DNA from: Methanobrevibacter sp.
GTDB taxonomy: Archaea > Methanobacteriota > Methanobacteria > Methanobacteriales > Methanobacteriaceae
Direction of reading: 5' to 3'
Length of the DNA: 64,000 bases
Assembly (NCBI RefSeq): GCF_015062985.1
Contig: NZ_SUTI01000003.1
Location: forward strand, 62,001 to 126,000
In this document: piece after piece, positions 35,848-43,342 of the stretch
Numbering within the stretch: the stretch's first letter is position 1
Layout of the letters: every line of letters starts with the position of its first letter
Program-made: the position numbers and the translations under genes
Notes under the pieces: model-generated
The model's input: only the letters and a program-made list of their open reading frames with translations
What the model was told of the DNA's origin: nothing
Database searches by the model: none

Positions 35848-36279
35848 ATGGCATTAATTTTAGTTAGAGGCGAAAACAATACTAAATTACTCAGTGCAAT
35901 AGCAGATATTGAAAAGCACGGTAATCTGAATTTAATAACCAAGCCAAAGGTAATCGATTCCAATTTTGCCGATTCTCTGGTTGAAAATATCTTGAATTCT
36001 GAGCTTAAGACAAAATCCAATGTTGCCACTGCATTTTTTGTAAAAGAAGATGCTACATTAAGCATTATGCAAATAAAAAAAATTCATCCTCCGGCTCATG
36101 TCGTTGTCGTCAGCGATGAATATGAAGGTTATGAAAAATTGTATCGCATGCTTGACAGCTCAAAGGAATTTTCAGGATTCCATTTCAATAAGGCGAAAAA
36201 TGAAGGGATGATAGACTATAAGATAGATGCGGAAAACAGACGCATTAAAAATGATAAAATAAATAGCTATATGAGATAA
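35848..36279 (+). CDS. DUF356-like protein
   Basis: A 143-residue soluble protein that begins MALILVRGENNTKLLSAIADIEKHG and has a middle HPPAHVVVVSDEYEGYEKLY. It resembles the methanogen-restricted DUF356 family as I recall it; function unknown. GGTGG lies 5-6 bp before the ATG at 35848. It is the last chromosomal gene before the provirus, and it is not visibly disrupted. Confidence 0.55.
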   Translation: MALILVRGENNTKLLSAIADIEKHGNLNLITKPKVIDSNFADSLVENILNSELKTKSNVATAFFVKEDATLSIMQIKKIHPPAHVVVVSDEYEGYEKLYRMLDSSKEFSGFHFNKAKNEGMIDYKIDAENRRIKNDKINSYMR

Positions 36280-36365
36280 TATTATTAAAATTGTAATGAC
36301 TATATGGAATATTAGTTTTCAAACGCTCTCTCACCGAATACCAAAATATATGAGAAGTGATAAAA

Positions 36366-37583
36366 ATGAAAAACATGAACACCGAGTCATTACTACAAAC
36401 TTATTTTTTAGAAAAAAACAGTTCCGCAAACACTCAAAGAATCTACAAAAAAGTAGTAAGCCTGTTCGAAGAACACACACAAAAAACCTTAACCGAAATA
36501 ATAAACATAGCGGAAGCCGAAGAACAAAAAGTAAAATGGCAAAAATCCACATTATACCACTGCTTAATTAGTTTTAGGAAACACTTATACGAAAGATTCC
36601 AACCTTCAACCGCAAAAATGTACTTCACAGTAATAAAAGCAATCATCAAACACTTCGACATAAACATACTACCACTAAAAGGATTCAGCACAACAAAATA
36701 TCAGAAAGTCGAACTAACACCTGAAGACATCATCACACAGGAAGAACTCAAACTATGCGTTGAAGTCAAAAACCCATTAGTAAAAGCATCATCAATCACA
36801 ATGGCCCAAATGGGATTTGCACTAATAGATCTACTGAACCTAACAATCATGGATTATTACAACAGCACCAGCGAATACCATTCCAATCCAAGGAATGTTA
36901 ATGAAATGATTCATGAGTTAAATCAAGCTGAAGATGTTGTACCTATTTTTAAGAAATTGACTAGGCAGAAAACTGGAAGGCAATATGATGCAATAGGAAG
37001 CCCTGAAGTTGTCAAAGCAATTAACAACTACTTACTGTATCGTGAGAAAAAGGAAAAAGAAAGCATTGAAAGATACAATAAAAAACATCCTGCCAATCCT
37101 AAAATTTATCCTGGTCTACAGTTAACAGATCCATTATTCAAAACCAATCATGGAAGTCTTGAAAGAATGTTTCGTGAGGTTAATGATGCTGTGGGTTTGG
37201 GTAAAGCTGGTAATTATGTTAAGTTTTCTCCGCATATGATGCGTAGGTTTCATGCTACTCAGTTGCATGAGGCTGGTATGAGTGAGCATAAGATTAATTT
37301 GTTGCAGGGTCGTAAGCCTCAGGAGGTTATTCATAAGTCTTATCTTCGTGTGAGGTTGGATGTTTTGCGTGATGAGTATATACAGTGTTTGCCTTTTTTA
37401 TTGGTTGATGATGTTAATCGTGTTAAATCGGAGTTAGACTTGATTAAAGATGAGAATGTTAGTCTTAGGGAGGAGAATTTTAAGTATAAGTCTATGTTTG
37501 ATGAGATTGATTCTAGGTTGCAGAAGTTGGAGGGTAGGCGTAGTAGTGGTTTTGATGTTGATGAGTTTGATGATGTGATTTGA
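36366..37583 (+). CDS. Tyrosine recombinase / viral integrase
   Basis: A 405-residue site-specific recombinase that integrates the provirus. The core box is SPHMMRRFHATQLHEAG (His290 to Arg293), followed by GRKPQEVIHKSYLRV with the nucleophile Tyr326 and His323. The N-terminal SAM-like part (STLYHCLISFRKHLYERF) binds arms of the site. AAGTGAT precedes the ATG at 36366. Codons end mostly in A or C in the first 500 bases and in T in the last 500, an odd break inside one gene. C-terminal residues 345-390 form a coiled coil. Confidence 0.92.
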   Translation: MKNMNTESLLQTYFLEKNSSANTQRIYKKVVSLFEEHTQKTLTEIINIAEAEEQKVKWQKSTLYHCLISFRKHLYERFQPSTAKMYFTVIKAIIKHFDINILPLKGFSTTKYQKVELTPEDIITQEELKLCVEVKNPLVKASSITMAQMGFALIDLLNLTIMDYYNSTSEYHSNPRNVNEMIHELNQAEDVVPIFKKLTRQKTGRQYDAIGSPEVVKAINNYLLYREKKEKESIERYNKKHPANPKIYPGLQLTDPLFKTNHGSLERMFREVNDAVGLGKAGNYVKFSPHMMRRFHATQLHEAGMSEHKINLLQGRKPQEVIHKSYLRVRLDVLRDEYIQCLPFLLVDDVNRVKSELDLIKDENVSLREENFKYKSMFDEIDSRLQKLEGRRSSGFDVDEFDDVI

Positions 37584-38081
37584 GTGATTTTCTTTTTGTA
37601 CATTTCACTAATTTTTTATTGTTTTTTCTTGAAGATGACCCATGTGTTTTTGCGATTTTCGCTGTACATTAGTGTATTGTTATTGTTAATTAGTTGAACA
37701 TTGTTTAAAATAATTAAAAGAAAAGGTTTAAATATACAATTGGATAAATATTTCATCAACCACTCAAAAAAAATACCGGAGGGGAAAATAATCACCATGA
37801 AAATAAAATAATTGAAGTTTATACACAAAATAAGTACAATGGTTAAAAAACTGTATAGAGTAAGGGCTCAAACAAAGCTGCAACTTCTCACCCTTACTGG
37901 CTACATAAAAAATAGATCACCAACGAGATGAGTAAATTTTAGTAACCAATTACTAATTTTATACCAAATATTATTTAATATTTACTAAAATGGCGAAGCA
38001 ATATTCTAATTTAAAATTAAAATTGCATTCAAATGGTAATGGTCATTATTTAAGGTTTTTTTTAAATAATGATGATGGTTA
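37584..38081. other. Non-coding region behind the integrase: promoter, leader or small RNA
   Basis: It holds a TATA box (TTTAAATATA, 37727-37736), a strong ribosome site CCGGAGGGG (37776-37784) and an ATG at 37797, but that frame stops after four codons (MKIK). Downstream AGTAAGGG (37859-37866) pairs with CCCTTACT (37891-37898), and CCAACGAGATG at 37920 recurs at 38400. This may be a leader peptide or an RNA gene. The 38040-38080 stretch is AT-rich. Confidence 0.35.
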
Positions 38082-38240
38082 TTATTTTTTTCTTACAGTT
38101 ACTTGTTCTTCTTTGGTATCTATAATCCATTCAATTGTATCTCCTTTGTGTAACTCTAAAAAATCTCTCACAAATGCGGGAACAGTTGTTGTTAAGGAAC
38201 CAGATACGGATTGTAGTTTTGTTTCATATTTCAACTTCAT
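38082..38240 (-). CDS. AbrB/SpoVT-like regulator (52 aa)
   Basis: Minus-strand gene hidden under a meaningless plus-strand ORF. It begins MKLKYETKLQSVSGSLTTTV, continues with a VRDFLELHKGDTIEWIID swapped-hairpin core, and ends VTVRKK, which is the layout of AbrB-type DNA-binding domains (about 50 residues). GGAGGT lies next to the ATG. It is the only viral gene on this strand and diverges from the early operon, so it probably acts as a repressor controlling lysogeny. Confidence 0.8.
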   Translation of the reverse strand: MKLKYETKLQSVSGSLTTTVPAFVRDFLELHKGDTIEWIIDTKEEQVTVRKK

Positions 38241-38279
38241 ACCTCCAATTATATAGCTCAATATATTTATAAATTAATA

Positions 38280-38417
38280 TTTGTAATGGGAAGTATATAT
38301 AATTATCCATAGGGAAACCTTTATATACTAAGTTATCCTATTATTATTTAAGAAGACATTTTTTCGAGCTGCAACTCGAATATTGTTCTTTTTAAAAATC
38401 CAACGAGATGGTAAAAA
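38280..38417 (+). promoter_or_regulatory. Early promoter and structured leader
   Basis: Two TATA-like elements (AAGTATATATAAT at about 38289 and CTTTATATAC at about 38320) precede a leader with the perfect hairpin TTCGAG-ctgcaa-CTCGAA (38364-38381), flanked outside by AAGAA and TTCTT. A TTATCC motif occurs twice around the second TATA box. This region separates the AbrB-like gene from the early genes, and both probably use it. Confidence 0.5.
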
Positions 38418-38588
38418 ATGAATGAATTTGCCCGTATGTTGGCTAATTTTAATAAATTACCAACAGAAAAAAAGGAAAACTTCTTTAAACACTACAAAAC
38501 ACTTAAAGAAGAATACAAAGTAATACGAGAAGAGAACACTATCCTCAAAGAAGGATTAAACACAGTCAGAGGAGGTGCATCCGAATGA
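38418..38588 (+). CDS. Small coiled-coil viral protein (56 aa)
   Basis: Begins MNEFARMLANF and continues with a Lys/Glu-rich helix (TEKKENFFKHYKTLKEEYKV), so a coiled coil is likely. GAGATGGT precedes the ATG. Its stop overlaps the next ATG as ATGA. Too short for recognition. Confidence 0.6.
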   Translation: MNEFARMLANFNKLPTEKKENFFKHYKTLKEEYKVIREENTILKEGLNTVRGGASE

Positions 38589-38998
38589 ACCTCACTGATT
38601 ACCCATCATTTTTCGATGAACTACCAAGTCAACCAGTCAGCTGCTACAACTGCAACAATGACTGCCCTGGAATACTACTCGACATGATCAAACACAAAGA
38701 AGCACAACAAGTAACTCCAGAAACTATTTTTAATATGCAATTCCTAATTGGTGAAAAACTCGCTGACCGAGGATACGGTGCAGTAAACCTCGCATATGAA
38801 CAAATAGACGGAGAATACCAACACGTACTTCAATTAGAGTACACTGTTGTTAACAGATTTGTTGAAAACATGACCAGACTAGGATACACATGCAGAATAC
38901 TACCTGCACATAAACCTAGATACAAATTCGTAACCTTTGAAGGATACACACCAATGGATTTATTAAATGTGTACCATCACTTAGAGGTGATAGTATGA
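38585..38998 (+). CDS. Viral hypothetical protein (137 aa)
   Basis: Soluble early protein with an N-terminal CYNCNNDC motif (three to four cysteines, residues 19-26) that may bind zinc, then helix-strand segments. Codons end mainly in A or C, unlike the next genes. ATGA overlaps on both sides show translational coupling. Not recognised. Confidence 0.6.
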   Translation: MNLTDYPSFFDELPSQPVSCYNCNNDCPGILLDMIKHKEAQQVTPETIFNMQFLIGEKLADRGYGAVNLAYEQIDGEYQHVLQLEYTVVNRFVENMTRLGYTCRILPAHKPRYKFVTFEGYTPMDLLNVYHHLEVIV

Positions 38999-39243
38999 AA
39001 ACATTACTATCATTATTAGGTTTCGGCGTAACCAATGTTGCACCTGTTTATGATCTTCACAAAAAAGAGAAACCTAGTATGAAAGAGAAACTCAACAGTT
39101 TTGTTGAAAGAAACTTTGGTATCATAGCATTAATCACATTGATTGTAATGTTATTCCTGTTTATTGCTGTATGTTTCTTTATTTGTGGCGTATCTGCTGT
39201 TGAATCTGGTACTGTGTACAATCATTTCCAAGAGGTGATATAA
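38995..39243 (+). CDS. Small viral membrane protein (82 aa)
   Basis: One transmembrane segment at about residues 44-66 (IIALITLIVMLFLFIAVCFF) after a charged N-terminal helix. It lies in the coupled early operon. No family recognised. Confidence 0.6.
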   Translation: MKTLLSLLGFGVTNVAPVYDLHKKEKPSMKEKLNSFVERNFGIIALITLIVMLFLFIAVCFFICGVSAVESGTVYNHFQEVI

Positions 39244-39244
39244 A

Positions 39245-40129
39245 ATGGAATCTCATACTGGTTTAATGTTAACTCCTGACCATGCTCAAGTTAAAGTTGA
39301 TGATGTTCCTAATGTTGAAATTGCAAAAAAACAATGGGCAGCATATCAGGAATTATGCAGAGGCATTCTCGATGATAGTGATTATCAAAAAATCACTGTC
39401 AAACAAAGAGATGAAAACGGCCAATTTGTTCGTGTTGAAAGGGAATTCAAAAAGAAATCTGCTTGGCAAAAATTAGGTCGAGCATTTAATGTGGATACTC
39501 ACATTATTGTTCATGAGTTCCAAAGGTCGAAAAATGGTAGAATTACTGAAGCTTATTACTGTGTACGTGCATCATTACCTAATGGCCGTAGTGTTGAATC
39601 TGATGCATTATGCAGTAGGGCTGAAAAAGGTAAAAGCAATGTTAGTGATCATACAATTATTGCTACTGCAAAAACACGTGCAACCAATAGGGCCATATCT
39701 GAGTTAGTTGGTGCAGGTGAGGTTAGTAGTGAAGAGATGAGTGCTGAATATAAAGTAAGTGACGACCCTGACCATCATTACATCAACAATAACTCAACAT
39801 TTAAAGGGTCAGTTTCTAATCCGGTAGGAAACTCTATTGGAAACTCTATACCTGCAGGACCTCCTAAAATAGAAGTTCCTACAATTGACATTGAAAAGGA
39901 TTCTTTTGTAACTGCAGCTGAAATTGAGGAACCAAAACCTGAAGATGATCCAGTTAGAAACACTTGTCAGGAAATCAAAAACATGCTTGATGAAGAAGGA
40001 ATTCCTGTAACAAAAATGAGTATGCGTATAAAAGTTGTTCAATTAATCAAGAAGGAGCTTCTTCCTGAAGAAAACAAGCCTGTTTTGTTTGATTTTATTG
40101 AGAAACATTGTCCAGAGGAGTTGGAATAA
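39245..40129 (+). CDS. Putative viral recombination (ssDNA-annealing-like) protein
   Basis: A 294-residue early protein. Residues 85-180 carry KSAWQKLGRAFNV, then VRASLPNGRSVESDALC and TAKTRATNRAISELVGAGEV, a pattern I associate with Rad52-like or related single-strand annealing proteins in viruses and archaea; this is from memory and is tentative. The C-terminal 100 residues are a separate acidic and helical tail after an Asn-rich linker. It sits before a SWIM-domain protein, which fits a replication/recombination block. Confidence 0.5.
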   Translation: MESHTGLMLTPDHAQVKVDDVPNVEIAKKQWAAYQELCRGILDDSDYQKITVKQRDENGQFVRVEREFKKKSAWQKLGRAFNVDTHIIVHEFQRSKNGRITEAYYCVRASLPNGRSVESDALCSRAEKGKSNVSDHTIIATAKTRATNRAISELVGAGEVSSEEMSAEYKVSDDPDHHYINNNSTFKGSVSNPVGNSIGNSIPAGPPKIEVPTIDIEKDSFVTAAEIEEPKPEDDPVRNTCQEIKNMLDEEGIPVTKMSMRIKVVQLIKKELLPEENKPVLFDFIEKHCPEELE

Positions 40130-40380
40130 TGAACTCCTCCATTTTTATTCTTTACGGTGATGATGAGAAGATTATGTTTGAAGTGCCTTCAAGTAGTAAT
40201 CCTGAAGAAAAGTACCGTGTTACATGGGATTTTGATAATGGTTGGTTATGTGATTGTCCAGGATGCTTAAAAGGGGGTCATCTTTGTAAACATATACTCG
40301 CTTGTGAAAGGTATATGAAGATGATGAATATGGCTTTGCTTGATGATCCAACTGTTTTTGTAGGTGGTGTCATTGGGTAA
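40129..40380 (+). CDS. SWIM zinc-finger protein
   Basis: An 83-residue protein with a complete SWIM motif CDCPGCLKGGHLCKHILA (CxC ... CxH). SWIM domains bind DNA or proteins and occur with recombination factors such as Rad51 paralogue complexes. The ATG shares a base with the preceding stop (TAATG). It ends inside the next gene. Confidence 0.75.
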   Translation: MNSSIFILYGDDEKIMFEVPSSSNPEEKYRVTWDFDNGWLCDCPGCLKGGHLCKHILACERYMKMMNMALLDDPTVFVGGVIG

Positions 40381-40771
40381 ACAAAGGATTCAATTAACTT
40401 TGGATTGTGATATTATTTCTGCCGCTAAAGATAAGTATCCTAGTGTATCTAATAGGGTTAATGAGTTATTGGCTATGGATATGTATGGTTCTGATGAAAA
40501 GGATGAGCTTGTTAATAGATTGCATGAGTTGAAACTTGAAGAAAAATCGATAACTAAACGGATTTGTGAACTTGAACAGGAAGAGGTTAGAATTAAGGAA
40601 ACTGGTTCTAATATTCAAGAGATTATGAATTGGATTGTTGGTATTTATTCCAGGAATGGTGTTGTTGGTTTGAATAAAGTTGAAGAGGAATGCAAGCGTA
40701 AACATGTTTCTTTTGATGAAATTAAGCAGATTTTGGATGATGAGGGGATTGCTTATGTTAATTTTACATAA
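40373..40771 (+). CDS. Ribbon-helix-helix plus coiled-coil protein
   Basis: N-terminal RHH-like segment QRIQLTLDCDIISAAKD, then YPSVSNRVNELLAMDMYG, followed by a long coiled coil (residues about 45-80) and a helical tail. It probably binds DNA as a dimer. The TTG at 40373 is favoured because GGTGGT sits four bases before it; GTG codons at 40364 and 40367 are alternatives. Confidence 0.6.
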   Translation: MGKQRIQLTLDCDIISAAKDKYPSVSNRVNELLAMDMYGSDEKDELVNRLHELKLEEKSITKRICELEQEEVRIKETGSNIQEIMNWIVGIYSRNGVVGLNKVEEECKRKHVSFDEIKQILDDEGIAYVNFT

Positions 40772-40817
40772 GAAATTAAACTATTTCAAGTGTAAATTCG
40801 AGAGTACCCTGAAGGCC

Positions 40818-40853
40818 ATGTGTATTAGTGTGTATATGCGCATTAATACACAT
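40818..40853. promoter_or_regulatory. Long hairpin / inverted repeat
   Basis: ATGTGTATTA and TAATACACAT form ten perfect pairs, and with three G-T wobbles the stem reaches 16 bp around an ATAT loop. It lies in a 190-bp gap between two early operons, before a T-rich tract at about 40885-40915. Terminator, operator or replication element are all possible. Confidence 0.6.
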
Positions 40854-40965
40854 TCATCTCAAGATATTTTTTCAAGAGGGAAATTTTTTTTATTTTATTT
40901 TATTTATTTTAGAAAATCAATCAATCAATGATAGAATATAACAATGTTATTAAAGAGGTAAAATC

Positions 40966-41151
40966 ATGATAAAAGCAATAAGCGAACTCGAAAAATACCA
41001 CAATCGCATGACCACAGTAATAAACGAACTAAAAATATTAGAAGACGGAGTAGATGCAAATTACAGTGACATAGTAACAGACTACCACTGGCTAGTAACC
41101 ATACTCGAACAACGCAGAGAAACACTACAAAAAAGAGGCAGACACCTATGA
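40966..41151 (+). CDS. Small viral protein (61 aa)
   Basis: Helical protein starting MIKAISELEKYHNRM, with AAAGAGGT before the ATG. Codons end largely in A or C. Its stop overlaps the next ATG. Unknown function. Confidence 0.55.
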   Translation: MIKAISELEKYHNRMTTVINELKILEDGVDANYSDIVTDYHWLVTILEQRRETLQKRGRHL

Positions 41152-41294
41152 TACTCGAACAATTAAGCTTCCTCATAGGATTAATAACAGGATGTTTCAT
41201 CTGTTTAATCCTTTTCTTCATCATCTTCAGGGAAGATTTCAAATCACAAAAAGAATTTGATGAACGCCAAAAAAAATACAAAAGGATGATCTAA
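41148..41294 (+). CDS. Small viral membrane protein (48 aa)
   Basis: A single transmembrane helix (FLIGLITGCFICLILFFIIF, residues 8-27) with a charged cytoplasmic tail (FDERQKKYKRMI). ATGA overlap with the previous gene and one base pair of spacing to the next gene support it. Confidence 0.6.
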   Translation: MILEQLSFLIGLITGCFICLILFFIIFREDFKSQKEFDERQKKYKRMI

Positions 41295-41296
41295 AA

Positions 41297-41554
41297 ATGA
41301 GCGATGATGGAATAACAATAATAACCCAAACCACTGCTGAACGCCGACAGGAAACAATTGATCTATTCAATCAAATAAGACCATACCTGGACAAAAATTA
41401 CACGTATAGTCAAGCAATACGAATCGTGAAAAACTTACCCCCGAGGGCAAACAGGTATTGTCAAGCATGGTACCGTGATGTGGTGGCCTACGGTGAAAGT
41501 CAAGGATACAAGTATGAGGATTACAGTGGTAAAAGAAAGGTGGAAAATTTATGA
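41297..41554 (+). CDS. Viral hypothetical protein (85 aa)
   Basis: Soluble helical protein (ERRQETIDLFNQIRPYLDKN) with a basic aromatic C terminus (RYCQAWYRDVVAYGESQG). It resembles small HTH-like proteins but no clear motif is seen. Ends with ATGA overlap. Confidence 0.55.
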   Translation: MSDDGITIITQTTAERRQETIDLFNQIRPYLDKNYTYSQAIRIVKNLPPRANRYCQAWYRDVVAYGESQGYKYEDYSGKRKVENL

Positions 41555-41634
41555 TTTGTAAATGGTTTAGTCAAGGTTTATGCGTTATATTTGATGTTGA
41601 ATGTTGTGGTTGTTGTGGGGTGAGAGAATGTTAA
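41551..41634 (+). CDS. 27-residue cysteine-rich microprotein
   Basis: An ORF with seven cysteines in 27 residues (positions 3, 11, 18, 19, 21, 22, 27), including CCGCC. It overlaps the upstream stop as ATGA and the downstream start by 7 bp, the same coupling as its neighbours, so it is probably translated. GAAAGGTGG lies upstream. A metal-cluster binding role is a guess. Confidence 0.5.
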   Translation: MICKWFSQGLCVIFDVECCGCCGVREC

Positions 41635-41771
41635 CAGTAAGTGAATGGTTAGGAAACTTTTCAAAGAATTATAGTGTGCAGCATTTTGATGATATTGAAT
41701 CAGGAATTTTTGTTGCTAAGGTGAAAGAGGATGTATATTTATTGAAACATGTGGAGGTTAAAAAGTCATAA
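41628..41771 (+). CDS. Small viral protein (47 aa)
   Basis: Begins MLTVSEWLGNFSKNY. The sequence is strand-like (IFVAKVKEDVYLLKHVEV). GGGGTGAGAGA precedes the ATG. Not recognised; last gene of this small operon. Confidence 0.5.
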   Translation: MLTVSEWLGNFSKNYSVQHFDDIESGIFVAKVKEDVYLLKHVEVKKS

Positions 41772-41881
41772 CTATTTTTTCAGTTCCAATGAAGCAACAT
41801 ATTGTTTGTGGAGGAATAAAAAAAAATGGTTCTACAGCTTGTTCATCTCCATTCCAAGTTTTTGTATGGAGTTGAAAAATT

Positions 41882-41945
41882 TGTGATTAACTCTTAACTC
41901 TTAAAAAGGTGGGAATTAGGTAGGAGTTAATCACACTTCAAAATT
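41882..41945. promoter_or_regulatory. Inverted repeat TGTGATTAACTC
   Basis: TGTGATTAACTC (41882-41893) and its exact complement GAGTTAATCACA (41934-41945) face each other over 40 bp, with an extra TTAACTC between them. It lies just upstream of the next small-gene operon, so operator sites are likely. Confidence 0.5.
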
Positions 41946-41963
41946 ATAACTAGGTGATTGATA

Positions 41964-42146
41964 ATGAATGGACCAAAAGAAACCGAGGAAATAGCAATTG
42001 ATTTTCTAATACATGATGTGTTAATTATCAAAGCCGAATCTTTAAGAGATCGTAAAATTTACAAGTATGCTGCTTACCTGGAAAAACAATTAATGAAAAT
42101 CAAAAACAGGGAAGCAATATTGGATTTAGGAGTGCCATTAAAATGA
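41964..42146 (+). CDS. Small viral protein (60 aa)
   Basis: Helical acidic and basic protein starting MNGPKETEEIAIDFLIHDVL. GGTGATTGATA sets the ATG at 41964. Ends with ATGA overlap. Function unknown. Confidence 0.55.
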   Translation: MNGPKETEEIAIDFLIHDVLIIKAESLRDRKIYKYAAYLEKQLMKIKNREAILDLGVPLK

Positions 42147-42331
42147 CTGAAATTATAGTTTGCGGATTATCAATGGAGATGAGATTAGCAGAAGAAATGG
42201 GATGGGTTGGCAAATGTAGAGGTTGTTTATATTGTGATAATATAACAAATTTCGGATTGGCAACTTGTCAAAAAAAAGGAAAAGTAAATGAGAAGAAGAA
42301 CTGTGAAGATTGGATTGTAGACCATAGGTGA
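42143..42331 (+). CDS. Small cysteine-rich viral protein (62 aa)
   Basis: Carries CRGCLYC in the middle, one more Cys (ATCQKK) and a final Cys (KKNCEDW), an arrangement seen in zinc- or cluster-binding mini-domains. Coupled to the previous gene. Function unknown. Confidence 0.55.
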   Translation: MTEIIVCGLSMEMRLAEEMGWVGKCRGCLYCDNITNFGLATCQKKGKVNEKKNCEDWIVDHR

Positions 42332-42336
42332 TTTGA

Positions 42337-42471
42337 ATGACTGAAGAATGTGCAAGATGCGGATATCCAATCGAAAAAACAAGCAGATTTGTAATAATTG
42401 ATGATGAACCATATTGCATGACTTGTTATGAATTAATCACATCATTTAGGGAAGATGATATGAATGACTGA
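42337..42471 (+). CDS. Small zinc-finger viral protein (44 aa)
   Basis: Two CxxC knuckles, CARCG (residues 5-9) and CMTCY (27-31), 18 residues apart, make a compact treble-clef or ribbon finger with GGTGATTTGA before the ATG. Overlaps the next gene by 8 bp. Unknown role. Confidence 0.6.
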   Translation: MTEECARCGYPIEKTSRFVIIDDEPYCMTCYELITSFREDDMND

Positions 42472-42583
42472 ATTACTGATGTTTCCATTAACATTACTTA
42501 TGAGTATTATTGGAAGTGTTGTATGCACAATTTTACTTTTATTCATTATTGCATATTTATTCAATAAACTGGAAGGTGAGTGA
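42464..42583 (+). CDS. Small viral membrane protein (39 aa)
   Basis: Almost entirely one hydrophobic helix (LLMSIIGSVVCTILLLFIIA), followed by a short charged end. It overlaps the previous gene and abuts the next one. Confidence 0.5.
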   Translation: MTELLMFPLTLLMSIIGSVVCTILLLFIIAYLFNKLEGE

Positions 42584-42775
42584 ATGACTGAAAAACGATT
42601 AATTGTTCGTGATGGGGATTATGCTTGGATTGATACAACTACTGGATATGTAGTTGAAGTTGAAGATGCTTTTGATTTGATTAATCAACTTCATGATGAG
42701 AATGAGCAGTTAAAATCTCAATTAAGAAACCTACGAAAATTAGCAAATGAATTATACATGGAGGGAATCGAATGA
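42584..42775 (+). CDS. Small viral protein (63 aa)
   Basis: An N-terminal strand part (RLIVRDGDYAWIDTTTGYVVEV) followed by a coiled-coil helix (FDLINQLHDENEQLKSQL). This pattern is common in small proteins of archaeal and bacterial tailed viruses. Ends with ATGA overlap. Confidence 0.55.
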   Translation: MTEKRLIVRDGDYAWIDTTTGYVVEVEDAFDLINQLHDENEQLKSQLRNLRKLANELYMEGIE

Positions 42776-43026
42776 GAGGCAGATACCGCTACGATACAGG
42801 AAGCATCATAGACACAAAAGAACATAAAGTACTAACTGTTAGACAAGCAGTAAACCGATTAAACAAACAAGATGCTTTAATTGAATCAAAAAGAGATACA
42901 ATTCAGTTCCATGTTGATGGATACAATAAAATAAAACAAACCATCGAAGAAGCTTACAAAACAGAACGAACCGAACTCGGAAAAAGTGTGCTAAAACAAT
43001 TAGCCGAAAATTTAGAGATACTATGA
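42772..43026 (+). CDS. Small viral protein (84 aa)
   Basis: Same plan as its upstream neighbour: a strand start (RYRYDTGSIIDTKEHKVL) and then a helix (VRQAVNRLNKQDALIES). They may be duplicates. ATGA overlaps both sides. Confidence 0.55.
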   Translation: MRGRYRYDTGSIIDTKEHKVLTVRQAVNRLNKQDALIESKRDTIQFHVDGYNKIKQTIEEAYKTERTELGKSVLKQLAENLEIL

Positions 43027-43178
43027 AACATCAAGAATGGGTACTATCACAATTCAACGTATGTGAAATAAAAGAGGGCAGATTCCATGGATGGATTTGC
43101 TTTCGAACACCACTTGCAGATTACCGAATCAGCAGGGAGGATTGGGAATGCATCAAGGAGAAGATCAACAAAGTATAA
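43023..43178 (+). CDS. Small viral protein (51 aa)
   Basis: Begins MKHQEWVLSQFNVCEIKEG with WICF and a helical end. It overlaps the next gene by 31 bp and the previous by 4. Unknown function. Confidence 0.5.
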   Translation: MKHQEWVLSQFNVCEIKEGRFHGWICFRTPLADYRISREDWECIKEKINKV

Positions 43179-43336
43179 TTGAATATCATTTATGCAGTGA
43201 ATGTCGAGAAGCTTTGAGTGTACCGACAGATTCTGCTTTCACTAGTTGGGAACTGGTCTGTAAAAGTAAAAGAAAAGAATGCAATCACCGTGGTGGGTTA
43301 ACAAACTGCCCCCAATTCCAGGAGAAAACCATATAA
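43148..43336 (+). CDS. Small cysteine-rich viral protein (62 aa)
   Basis: CSECREAL (CxxC), then a Cys in WELVCKSK, one in KECNH and one in NCPQF: five cysteines and a His suggest zinc binding. AGGGAGGATT before the ATG at 43148 decides the start over one at 43091. Confidence 0.55.
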   Translation: MHQGEDQQSIIEYHLCSECREALSVPTDSAFTSWELVCKSKRKECNHRGGLTNCPQFQEKTI

Positions 43337-43342
43337 ATAATT

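Noticed and set aside
36280..36356. Left attachment site of the provirus
   Set aside because: No tRNA gene or duplicated core can be identified without the right end.
37616..37828. 70-codon minus-strand ORF behind the integrase
   Set aside because: It is AT-rich and lacks a ribosome site; the plus strand there carries promoter-like signals.
37990..38256. 88-codon plus-strand ORF
   Set aside because: It has no ribosome site and odd composition; the minus strand here encodes a clear AbrB-like domain with its own GGAGGT.
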